From the NCBI RefSeq assembly GCF_001866665.1, contig NZ_MLYO01000018.1, forward strand, positions 62,001 through 126,000: a stretch of DNA of 64,000 bases, read 5' to 3'. Each line of letters starts with the position of its first letter. Positions within the stretch are counted from its first letter, which is position 1. Positions 16,724 through 23,816 of the stretch are shown here, piece by piece. The translations under genes were made by a program, and so were the position numbers. The notes under the pieces were generated by a model. It was given only the letters and a program-made list of their open reading frames with translations. It made no database searches and was not told the DNA's origin. The DNA comes from Streptomyces monashensis (GTDB lineage Bacteria; Actinomycetota; Actinomycetes; Streptomycetales; Streptomycetaceae).

Positions 16724-17428
16724 CTAACGGCGCAGGGCCGCCGGTTCGCCCGCCTCCACGGACCGGGTGGAATCCAGGTGCGCCCAGACGATCAGCCGGT
16801 GACTGTGCCCCCATTCCGGATCGCACGTGGTCAGCGTCAGATACCGGCCCGGACGCGTGTAACCCGACGTACGTGGCACAGGGTCGATCACCTCGACGTC
16901 CGTCGGCACGGTTTTGTAGGGCCCTTTGTCGATCCGATACGTGAACCAGGTCGTCCCGTCCGTGAGCACCACCGCGTCACCCGGCCGCAGCTTCGGAAAG
17001 TCCAGGAACGGATCGCCGTAGGTACGCCGGTGGCCGGCCACCGCGAAGTTGCCCTCCTGGCCGAGCTGAGCGGTGCCCTGGTAGTGGGCGAGCCCCTTGG
17101 CCAGCACGTCCCGGCCGGTGCCCTCTGCCACGGGCTTGTTCCACGTGAAACCGAACCGGGGGATGTACATGATCGCGAACGGCCTGCCGTAGTGGTACGG
17201 CGCCGGGCCCGACACGGTCACCCTCGTCGTGGTCGTGCCGTCGCGCGAGGTGCGCGTCGCCGGCTGCACGCTTCCCTTCGACCACTGCCGGTGCAGCTGG
17301 TCGATCTGGTCGCTCATGGCGCCGTCGGCCCGCACACCCGTCCAGAACAGGATGTAGGCGACGAAGAGCACGATCAGGGCGCCGATGGTGATGCACAGTT
17401 CGCTGAAGGTCCGGACGATCACACGCAC
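16724..17428 (-). CDS. Class E sortase (third copy)
   Basis: 234 residues: a transmembrane helix right at the N-terminus (about 9-30) and a sortase domain with His in VAGHRRTYG, Cys in LTTCDPEWG and Arg in HRLIVWAHL. The proline after the Cys is shared with the other two, but the pocket sequences around both motifs differ clearly, so its substrate may differ. GTG start 33 bp after the DUF881 gene. The coding sequence contains a near-perfect parS at 17138-17151. Confidence 0.88.
   Translation of the reverse strand: MRVIVRTFSELCITIGALIVLFVAYILFWTGVRADGAMSDQIDQLHRQWSKGSVQPATRTSRDGTTTTRVTVSGPAPYHYGRPFAIMYIPRFGFTWNKPVAEGTGRDVLAKGLAHYQGTAQLGQEGNFAVAGHRRTYGDPFLDFPKLRPGDAVVLTDGTTWFTYRIDKGPYKTVPTDVEVIDPVPRTSGYTRPGRYLTLTTCDPEWGHSHRLIVWAHLDSTRSVEAGEPAALRR
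17138..17151. promoter_or_regulatory. parS-like site (one mismatch)
   Basis: GTTCCACGTGAAAC differs at one base from the ParB target GTTTCACGTGAAAC. It lies inside the third sortase gene. Streptomyces chromosomes carry some degenerate parS sites, so weak ParB binding is plausible. Confidence 0.5.
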
Positions 17429-17461
17429 CGGCGCCTCCGTTCACGGACGGCTGACGGATGG

Positions 17462-18244
17462 CTACTGCACGGGCTTCGCGTAGTGCAGATCCACTGTGCC
17501 CGAGTAGCCGGGAAGAGTCACCGTCCCGTCGTCGGTGACTTTCCAGCCGAGCCCGTAGACGTTGACGTACACCATGTAGGTCTGGATCGCCTTGCTCGCG
17601 GCGAGCGCCTGCTGGAGCCTGCCCGGGTCCCCGACGGCCGTGATCTTGTACGGCGGTGAGTAGACGCGGCCCTGGAGGATCAGGGTGTTGCCGACGCAGC
17701 GCACGGCGCTGGTGGAGATCAACCGCTGGTCCATGACCTTGACGCCGGTCGCACCGCCCTGCCACAGGGCGTTCACCACGGCCTGGAGGTCCTGCTGGTG
17801 GATGACCAGGTAGTCGGGCTGGGGCGCGGGGTAGCCGGGGAGCTTGGCGGTGGCGTTGGGCGGGGCGTCGTTGAGGGTGACGGAGAGGCCGTGGCCGGTG
17901 AGCGGCTGGGTGCCGGCACTCGACTCCAGGCCGCTGAGCTCGCGGTCCTGGGCCTTGCTGGTACCGGCGTCGCTCTTGGCGAGGGACTCGACGCTCTCGC
18001 GCAGGGCCGCGTTGGACTCGTCCAGGCCCTTGTTCTTGCGGCTGCGCTGCTGGATCAGGTCGGACAGCTTCAGCAGGGAACCGTCCTGGCGGATGTCGGT
18101 GCCCTTGGCCGTGTCGAAGCTGGTGAAGAAGATGAGCCCCGCGAGAGCGAAGACGGCGGCCGTGAGGACGCGCACCGGACGCGGTCGGCGTCCCGTGCCG
18201 GAACCCGTTGATCCCGTCCCGGGGGAGTCGGCAGAATTGCTCAA
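17462..18244 (-). CDS. DUF881 family membrane protein
   Basis: 260 residues of the DUF881 family: a 23-residue basic N-terminus, a transmembrane helix (about 25-43), a Lys/Glu/Ser-rich coiled-coil segment (about 50-105) and an extracytoplasmic domain with NDAPPNAT, DYLVIHQQDLQAVVNALW and GVKVMDQRL. The M. tuberculosis homologue (Rv0012) occupies the same place between crgA and trpG. Its function is not established; the layout resembles cell-division scaffold proteins. The start is TTG at 18244 with an AAGGG site; no ATG or GTG is near. It heads the sortase-pabA operon and is divergent from crgA. Confidence 0.85.
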   Translation of the reverse strand: MSNSADSPGTGSTGSGTGRRPRPVRVLTAAVFALAGLIFFTSFDTAKGTDIRQDGSLLKLSDLIQQRSRKNKGLDESNAALRESVESLAKSDAGTSKAQDRELSGLESSAGTQPLTGHGLSVTLNDAPPNATAKLPGYPAPQPDYLVIHQQDLQAVVNALWQGGATGVKVMDQRLISTSAVRCVGNTLILQGRVYSPPYKITAVGDPGRLQQALAASKAIQTYMVYVNVYGLGWKVTDDGTVTLPGYSGTVDLHYAKPVQ

Positions 18245-18346
18245 CGTACCCTTATCTCTTTCGGCGCCACGGAAGCACTACGCTAACGGACGCGCCCGAC
18301 CCAGTTACCTGCGCGGCCACGCAGCGCATCGACAGGAGAGACCCTC

Positions 18347-18601
18347 GTGCCGAAGTCACGTATCCGCAAGAAGGCCGACTTCACGCCGCCGCCGGCGAAG
18401 CAGGCACAGGCGATCAAGCTGGGCAGCCGAGGCTGGGTCGCCCCGGTCATGCTGGCCATGTTCGTGATCGGCCTGGCCTGGATCGTCGTCTTCTACGTGA
18501 CCGACGGCTCGCTGCCCCTCGACGCCCTGGGCAACTGGAACATCGTGGTCGGCTTCGGCTTCATCGCCGCCGGCTTCGGTGTCTCCACGCAGTGGAAGTA
18601 G
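18347..18601 (+). CDS. crgA: CrgA cell-division inhibitor/regulator
   Basis: 84 residues with a basic N-terminus ([16 protein letters not shown]) and two transmembrane helices (about 33-52 and 64-81), the standard CrgA layout. CrgA coordinates septation in aerial hyphae of Streptomyces and interacts with FtsZ and division PBPs in mycobacteria. GTG start with an AGGAGA site. The 102-bp divergent gap to the DUF881 gene holds both promoters. A cluster of DnaA-box-like sites begins 24 bp after its stop. Confidence 0.95.
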   Translation: MPKSRIRKKADFTPPPAKQAQAIKLGSRGWVAPVMLAMFVIGLAWIVVFYVTDGSLPLDALGNWNIVVGFGFIAAGFGVSTQWK

Positions 18602-18624
18602 CACTCCCGTAGCTCTCCCCAAGG

Positions 18625-18836
18625 CTGTCCACTGAGTTATCCACAGGCGTTTTCCACATGGGGAAAAGAACGACGATCTGTGGATAACCCATCGGGCGTT
18701 GACGCCGGTATGACTGCCCCGGCAGCCCCCACACATCAGTTCGCCCTCCGCCTGACCTGCGGAAACACATCCGAGCGACAGGGGGCACAGCTGTGCCCGC
18801 ACGCGGTGCACAAGATCCGGCACACGCTGTGGACAA
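18625..18836. promoter_or_regulatory. Cluster of DnaA-box-like sites downstream of crgA
   Basis: Five 9-mers fall in this non-coding stretch: CTGTCCACT (18625-18633), TTATCCACA (18637-18645) and TTTTCCACA (18650-18658) on the + strand; TTATCCACA (18679-18687) and TTGTCCACA (18828-18836) on the minus strand. Three of the five match the strongest known box sequences. The first four lie within 63 bp, a density otherwise seen here only in oriC. The whole 268-bp gap between crgA and the rhomboid gene has no credible gene. Confidence 0.65.
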
Positions 18837-18869
18837 CGGTTCGGTATCAGGTTCGCCGGCGGGCCGGGA

Positions 18870-19769
18870 TCAGGTGAGCTGGGCGGTCCTGATCAGGGTG
18901 AGCACCACCACGGCGACGAGGACGACCGCACAGGCGCCGTACTGGACCAGCGTCCGCTTCTCGCGCGGGGCGTGGACCATGGCGTAGCCGACGGCGACAC
19001 CGGCGACCAGACCGCCGATGTGGGCCTGCCAGGCGATGTTGAAGCCCGGGTAGAAGGTGATGATCAGGTTGATCACCAGCAGGCCGACGAGCGGGCGCAG
19101 GTCGTAGTTGAGGCGGCGCATCAGCACTCCGGTCGCGCCGAAGAGCCCGAAGATCGCCCCGGAGGCGCCCAGCGAGGGCTCGACGGGCGAGGCGAGCAGA
19201 TAGGTGAGCGCGCTGCCGGCCAGACCCGAGACCAGGTAAAGGGAGATGTAGCGGGCCCGGCCCAGGGCCGCTTCGAGGGGGCCGCCGATCCACCACAGGC
19301 TGAGCATGTTGAACAGGATGTGGGTGAAGTTGGTCGGCGAATGCAGGAACATCGCGGTGACCAGGCGGTAGTACTGGCCCTCGGCGACGCCTTGGAGGGG
19401 GCCGAACAGGGAGTACTGGGCCCGCCCGATCAGCTCGAAGTGCTCGGTGACCGTGTCGCCGATGGCCTGCTGTGCCAGGAAGACGGCGACGTTGATGCCG
19501 ATCAGCAGCTTGGTGAGCAGCCGGGGGTCGGCCGTCATCGTGCCGCCCGCGATCGTGCGCGGGGCGGATGCTTCCGGGGCGTGCCCGGTGCCGGAGCCGC
19601 CACGGACGCATTCGGGGCACTGGAAGCCGACCGAGGCGCTGATCATGCACGCGGGGCAGATAGGGCGCTCGCAGCGGGTACAGCGCACGCCGGTCTCACG
19701 GTCCGGGTGCCGGTAGCACATGGGCACGCTGTGGGCGGCGCCCTGCGTGCTGCCTTCGGCCTGGTCCAT
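18870..19769 (-). CDS. Rhomboid-family intramembrane serine protease
   Basis: 299 residues. The N-terminus is a small zinc-binding B-box-like domain (CYRHPDRETGVRC, CERPICPACM, CPEC, about 17-55). After it come six or seven transmembrane helices with the rhomboid catalytic Ser in GASGAIFG and the His in AWQAHIGG, so the enzyme should be active. ATG 19769 follows AAGGGG. The zinc-finger-rhomboid fusion is common in actinobacteria and also present in M. tuberculosis. Substrate unknown. A terminator lies between it and the upstream cyclophilin gene. Confidence 0.9.
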   Translation of the reverse strand: MDQAEGSTQGAAHSVPMCYRHPDRETGVRCTRCERPICPACMISASVGFQCPECVRGGSGTGHAPEASAPRTIAGGTMTADPRLLTKLLIGINVAVFLAQQAIGDTVTEHFELIGRAQYSLFGPLQGVAEGQYYRLVTAMFLHSPTNFTHILFNMLSLWWIGGPLEAALGRARYISLYLVSGLAGSALTYLLASPVEPSLGASGAIFGLFGATGVLMRRLNYDLRPLVGLLVINLIITFYPGFNIAWQAHIGGLVAGVAVGYAMVHAPREKRTLVQYGACAVVLVAVVVLTLIRTAQLT

Positions 19770-19811
19770 CGGTTCCCCTTGCTCGTCGTAGGCCTGCGCC
19801 CGGCAATGCCC

Positions 19812-19846
19812 CGCCCCGCTCACCCTTGGTACGGACGAGCGGGGCG
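19812..19846. terminator. Hairpin between cyclophilin and rhomboid genes
   Basis: A 10-bp stem (CGCCCCGCTC / GAGCGGGGCG) with a 15-base loop, 29 bp after the cyclophilin stop. Confidence 0.65.
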
Positions 19847-19875
19847 TTTGGTTCCCCAGGAGGGGACAGCCTTGA

Positions 19876-20406
19876 TCAGGCTTCGCGCGTCTCGATGACG
19901 ACGGACTCGATGACGACGTCGGCGGCCGGACGGTCGTTGCGGCCGGTCTCGACGTCGGCGATGGCCTGGACGACGGCCTGGCTGGCCTTGTCCGTGACCT
20001 CGCCGAAGATGGTGTGCTTGCGGGTCAGCCATGCCGTCGGGGAGACGGTGATGAAGAACTGCGAGCCGTTGGTGCCCGGGCCGGCGTTGGCCATGGCCAG
20101 CAGGAACGGCCGGTCGAAGGACAGGTCCGGGTGGAACTCGTCCGCGAACTGGTAGCCGGGGCCGCCTATGCCGCTGCCCAGCGGGTCACCGCCCTGGATC
20201 ATGAAACCGCTGATGACACGGTGGAAGATCGTGCCGTCGTAGAGCGGCTTGGTGCTCTTCTCACCGGTCTTGGGGTGCTTCCACTCGCGCTCACCCTTGG
20301 CCAGCTCGACGAAGTTGCGGACCGTCGCGGGGGCGTGGTTCGGGAAAAGCTGGACCTCGATGTCGCCGCGATTGGTCTTCAGGGTGGCGTACAGCTGCTC
20401 AGCCAC
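19876..20406 (-). CDS. Cyclophilin-type peptidyl-prolyl isomerase
   Basis: 176 residues covering one full cyclophilin domain without a signal peptide, hence cytoplasmic. Active-site motifs are visible: FHRVISGFMIQGGD, GTNGSQFFIT and KHTIFGEV. It catalyses cis-trans isomerisation of X-Pro bonds. A short insertion (EREWKHPKTGEKSTKP, about 39-54) before the catalytic strand is typical of actinobacterial PpiA. GTG start with a GGAAGG site. The position near the origin is conserved in M. tuberculosis (ppiA, Rv0009). Confidence 0.93.
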   Translation of the reverse strand: MAEQLYATLKTNRGDIEVQLFPNHAPATVRNFVELAKGEREWKHPKTGEKSTKPLYDGTIFHRVISGFMIQGGDPLGSGIGGPGYQFADEFHPDLSFDRPFLLAMANAGPGTNGSQFFITVSPTAWLTRKHTIFGEVTDKASQAVVQAIADVETGRNDRPAADVVIESVVIETREA

Positions 20407-20568
20407 GATCTGCCTTCCGTTGTCTTCGTGTGACCCCCAGATCCTCGCACGGTCATGCGGTGGGCACCCATATGCACGCCCTCACATGCCGGGCAGGCCG
20501 TTGACAGGCATGATCCGTAAAAGGGTGGAAAGTCGAAATACCGTACGCCACCGATGGAGGAGGATCCC

Positions 20569-21246
20569 GTGACCCGCATCGACAGCGTGCGCGCCGCGAC
20601 CGGCTCGGCGAAGGACAGCGTGCTGCACGCCGCGGACGTGGTGGCGCCCTACGCCGACACGGCCAAGGAGCGTGCCGCGCTCTATGCCCAGGAGGCACGC
20701 GTACGGCTGGCGCCGGTGATGTCGCAGGCCGCTGAACAGGCCCGCGTGCAGTACGACGCCCGGCTGGCCCCGCGTCTGGAGCAGGCCCGTGCGCATGTGC
20801 CGCCGAAGGTGGACCTGGCCGCGCAGGAGGCCGCCGTCCGCACCCGCAGGGCCGCCCGGCAGGCCGCCGAGTACTCGCGCCCGAGGATCGAGCAGGCCGT
20901 GGCCGCGGCCGGCCCGGTGTACGACGAGGCCGCCGCCCGGGGCGCCGCCGCCCTGGCCGCGCTGCGCGGGCAGGTCTCGGCCGAGGACATCCACAAGCTG
21001 GCCCGCAGGAACGAGCGCCGCTGCCGGGGTGCGCGTGTCCTCAAGGGCCTGGCCGTGCTGACCCTGCTGGCCGGCGGGGCCTTCGCGGCGTGGAAGTGGT
21101 GGGACAAGCAGGCCAACCCCGACTGGCTGGTCGAACCGCCGGCCCCGACCGAGGTCCCCGAACCGGTCCACCTCTCCTCCCTGGACCCCGAGGTCCGCGC
21201 CAAGCAGGCCGACGAGGACAAGGCGAACGGGGAGGACCACGACTAG
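20569..21246 (+). CDS. DUF5324 family membrane protein
   Basis: 225 residues, a Streptomyces-type DUF5324 protein. Residues 1-145 are long Ala/Glu/Arg helices resembling apolipoprotein-like or coiled-coil repeats. Then come a basic RRNERRCRG stretch and one transmembrane helix (about 160-177, GLAVLTLLAGGAFAAWKWW), and finally an acidic, proline-containing tail. GTG at 20569 sits 6 bp after a very strong GGAGGAGG site, so the five-codon longer ATG start at 20554 is less likely. Function unknown. Its terminator abuts a parS site. Confidence 0.8.
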   Translation: MTRIDSVRAATGSAKDSVLHAADVVAPYADTAKERAALYAQEARVRLAPVMSQAAEQARVQYDARLAPRLEQARAHVPPKVDLAAQEAAVRTRRAARQAAEYSRPRIEQAVAAAGPVYDEAAARGAAALAALRGQVSAEDIHKLARRNERRCRGARVLKGLAVLTLLAGGAFAAWKWWDKQANPDWLVEPPAPTEVPEPVHLSSLDPEVRAKQADEDKANGEDHD

Positions 21247-21259
21247 CCCGCCCCGCCGT

Positions 21260-21309
21260 AACGGGCCGTGCGACGGGTGAGCCGTGCGCTCGTCGTCCCA
21301 CGGCCCGTT
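21260..21309 (+). terminator. Terminator after the DUF5324 gene
   Basis: An 11-bp outer stem (AACGGGCCGTG / CACGGCCCGTT) with a 5-bp inner stem CGACG/CGTCG, followed by TTTC. Its right arm overlaps the first three bases of the adjacent parS site. Confidence 0.6.
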
Positions 21310-21320
21310 TCACGTGAAAC
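21307..21320. promoter_or_regulatory. parS site
   Basis: A perfect copy of the Streptomyces ParB-binding palindrome GTTTCACGTGAAAC, intergenic, about 23 kb from oriC. The rest of the gap up to 21552 has no recognisable feature. Confidence 0.93.
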
Positions 21321-21552
21321 CGCGGCGGGAGACACCCGGCGCCGTCGGCCGTCAGGCGAAGGCTGGACGTGCGTGTGCCTGTGCCGCCGGCGGCGGGCCG
21401 CCGTGCGGACACCGGGCGCCAGGGAGAGGGTGCCGGGGCCGCAGCCACCGCACTCAGCGGGAAGGACGACACGGCCCGCGGGTAGAGGGATCCCGCCGGG
21501 TGTTCCGGGCGCGAAGCGGCACCGGCGAGCAGCAGCGCGGCCGGCGAGGCGT

Positions 21553-22225
21553 TCACACGGTCGCCTCCAGGAAGGTCGGGTCGGTCGGATCGGCGGTGAC
21601 CGCGGGGCTCAGGGTGTGCAGTGCGCGGGCGATGGTGTCGGAGTCGCCGAGGGTGACGAAGTCGACGCCGGGGCGAATTCCGGCGGCGGTGGCCCAGCGG
21701 GTGGCCCCGGTCGGGATGCCGTACGCGTAACGGCGCGGGTGGACGCTGCCGTGGGCATCGATCAGTCGGGAGGGGCGCTCGGTGACAGCGAGCCCGCCGG
21801 CGGTGGTGTGGTCGCCGACACGGTGAGCGGTGACCTGCTCGGTGTCCGGAAGATGGCCCAGCAGCGGGTCGGCGGTTCGGCGCAGATCCGCCTCGGGCAG
21901 CCGGGCCTCGAGCAGAGCGGTGGCCCGTACGGGCGGCCCGGGCAGCGCCGAGGACTCGGCTGTGAAGGCCGCCCCGGTGCGCCCGCGCCGCCTCTCGTGA
22001 TGTCCAGGCGTATCCGTGTGCCGGGTCCGAGCACCGTGAGGACGCCGGCCTTGATCAGCGCGAGCATCTCCTCGATGCGCGAGGCCGGCGGGCCGATGGA
22101 CAGGAAGGCGTTCAGCGGGGTACCGGCGATCCAGATCGTCACGGTGGGATCCGCCGGCGGGCCGCCCTGCGGCAGCGGCGCCTCCAGGGAGAACTCCAGG
22201 TCGCCGAGATGAAGGCCCGGTCCCA
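21553..22225 (-). pseudogene. Broken FAD/NAD(P)-binding protein (NAD_binding_9 type), C-terminal remnant
   Basis: Two minus-strand frames together spell the C-terminal third of a large FAD/NAD(P)-binding protein. The first (about 22225-21990) reads LGDLEFSLEA, TIWIAGTPLNAF and GVLTVLGPGTRIRLD; the second (about 21990-21553) reads ARLPEADLRRTADPLLGHL, RRYAYGIPTGATRW and GIRPGVDFVTLGDSDTIARAL, then the natural stop. The switch lies in a G-rich run near 21970-21995, so one indel broke the frame. The whole N-terminal part, including the Rossmann motif, is missing, and homology stops about where the adjacent TetR remnant begins. The family call is from remembered motifs. Confidence 0.65.
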
Positions 22226-22732
22226 CGGGAGACCTCTGTGAAGGACGTGGCCGAGGCGGCCGAACTGGCCAAGGGCGCCGTCTACTTCCACTTCCCGCAC
22301 AAGGAGGGGCTCGCCGTCGCCGTGGTGGAAGAGCACTACGCCTGTTGGCCACAGATCCTCGCCGAGGTCGACGCCGAGAACCTGCCTCCGCTGGAAACCG
22401 CGATCGCCATGCTCGACCGCGCCGCCCTCGCCTTCCGCGACAGCACCGTCGTCCAGGGCGGCGCCCGCCTTCAGATCGAACGCCCGCAGATCGACGCCGA
22501 GTTCTCCACTCCCTTCGTGGACTGGACGAGCTTCCTCACCTCGCTGCTCGCCCAGACCCGCGACCAGGGCCAGATCCGTGCCGACGCCGCCCCCCCCGAC
22601 GCCGCCGCCCGCGCCCTCGTCGCCGGCTTCTTCGGCACGCGGCACGTCTCCGACGTCCTCCACCAGCGCACCGACCTCGGGGACCGCCGGACCGAAATCC
22701 GCGACCCGCTGCTGCGTGCTCTGCGCACCTGA
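22226..22732 (+). pseudogene. Truncated TetR-family, gamma-butyrolactone-receptor-like regulator
   Basis: The frame gives TSVKDVAEAAELAKGAVYFHF: the second half of a TetR helix-turn-helix with the YFHF motif typical of ScbR/ArpA-type receptors. The ligand domain is complete (VQGGARLQIER, PFVDWTSFL, VAGFFGTRHVSDVL, HQRTDLGDR), as in gamma-butyrolactone receptors. The first 30-40 residues that normally precede are absent. The GTG at 22238 could start a protein of 164 residues, but without the first HTH helices it could hardly bind DNA in the usual way. The break meets the 5' end of the FAD-protein remnant head to head. Confidence 0.65.
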
Positions 22733-22840
22733 GCCGCCCGCGGTACTCGCCGCACTCCGGCCGGGTGTGCAGGGTCCAGCGGCCGCCACGAGGATCGAGA
22801 ACAAGCGGGACGGCGGCACGGAAAATCGGGACAAAAGAAC

Positions 22841-22871
22841 CCCCCTGACCACGTTTCCGCAGGTCAGGGGG
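22841..22871 (-). terminator. Terminator after tRNA-Ala
   Basis: A perfect 10-bp stem (CCCCCTGACC / GGTCAGGGGG), 11-base loop, and on the minus strand the U-rich tail GTTCTTTTGT: a classical intrinsic terminator. Confidence 0.88.
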
Positions 22872-22882
22872 TCATATGTGCG

Positions 22883-22955
22883 TGGAGCCTAGGGGAGTCG
22901 AACCCCTGACATCCGCCATGCAAAGACGGCGCTCTACCAACTGAGCTAAGGCCCC
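22883..22955 (-). tRNA. tRNA-Ala(TGC)
   Basis: 73 bases. The acceptor stem GGGGCCT/AGGCTCC has one G-U pair; D-arm AGCTCAGTTGGTAGAGC, anticodon loop CTTTGCATG with anticodon TGC, and T-loop GGTTCGACTCC are all visible, with discriminator A. CCA is not encoded. Upstream on the minus strand TTGCGG-N19-TACTCT (23006-23036) is a weak promoter candidate. In mycobacteria tRNA-Ala and tRNA-Ile sit side by side after gyrA; here they are 11 kb apart. Confidence 0.94.
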
Positions 22956-23136
22956 GGAAAGCAGCGACCGGCCGGAGCAGTGTTGCCCGGCGGGTGCCGC
23001 AGACCAGAGTACCGGGTCACCCCCGGGTTCCCGCAAAAAGATTGGGGCTCCCCGCGCATGACCACGCTCCGTAAGATGCTCGGCGTGGTTCGCTACAGCG
23101 AACCGCGGTTTTCAGGGGAAGCGATGGGGAGACGCA

Positions 23137-23685
23137 ATGGACGCCGCACAGCAGGAAGCGACCGCGAGAGCGCGGGAGCTTCAGCGGAACTGGTACGGAG
23201 AGCCGTTGGGGGCGCTCTTCCGTAAGCTCATCGACGATCTCGGCCTCAACCAGGCCCGTCTCGCGGCGGTCCTCGGCCTGTCCGCTCCGATGCTGTCGCA
23301 GCTGATGAGCGGCCAGCGGGCCAAGATCGGCAATCCTGCCGTGGTCCAGCGGGTGCAGCTGTTGCAGGAGCTGGCGGCCCAGGTCGCCGACGGCAGCGTC
23401 AGCGCCGCCGAGGCGACCGACCGCATGGAAGAGATCAAGAAGTCGCAGGGGGGCTCCGTGCTCAGCAACACGACCCAGACCACGAGCGGTTCGGGTGCGC
23501 CGACGGTCAAGCGGGTGGTCCGCGAGATCCAGTCGCTGCTGCGCTCGGTCGCCGCCGCCGGCGACATCATCGACGCCGCGGACAGCCTCGCCCCGGCCCA
23601 CCCCGAACTCGCGGAGTTCCTCCGTGTCTACGGCGCCGGCCGCACCTCCGACGCGGTCGCCCACTACCAGTCCCACCAGAACTGA
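23137..23685 (+). CDS. Helix-turn-helix (XRE-like) DNA-binding protein
   Basis: 182 residues. Residues 25-70 form a Cro/CI-like HTH (LFRKLIDDLGLNQARLAAV, then LSAPMLSQLMSGQR as turn and recognition helix). A helical region 80-110 and a low-complexity Ser/Thr linker (about 111-128) lead to a second helical domain (VKRVVREIQSLLRSVAAAGDIIDAADS). This layout is conserved in Streptomyces near the origin; the regulated genes are unknown. ATG at 23137, 181 bp from tRNA-Ala. The orphan kinase follows 131 bp later. Confidence 0.8.
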   Translation: MDAAQQEATARARELQRNWYGEPLGALFRKLIDDLGLNQARLAAVLGLSAPMLSQLMSGQRAKIGNPAVVQRVQLLQELAAQVADGSVSAAEATDRMEEIKKSQGGSVLSNTTQTTSGSGAPTVKRVVREIQSLLRSVAAAGDIIDAADSLAPAHPELAEFLRVYGAGRTSDAVAHYQSHQN

Positions 23686-23816
23686 GCCGCGGGCACAGAG
23701 ACGGGCGGGGCGGGGGATAGCGGGAGCGACAGGGGGGTAGTGGGGGCGTAACACCGGGCGGGGGACACCGGACGGAGGGGACATCGCGGAGCCAGGGGGA
23801 GGAGCGGCGGGCTGCC

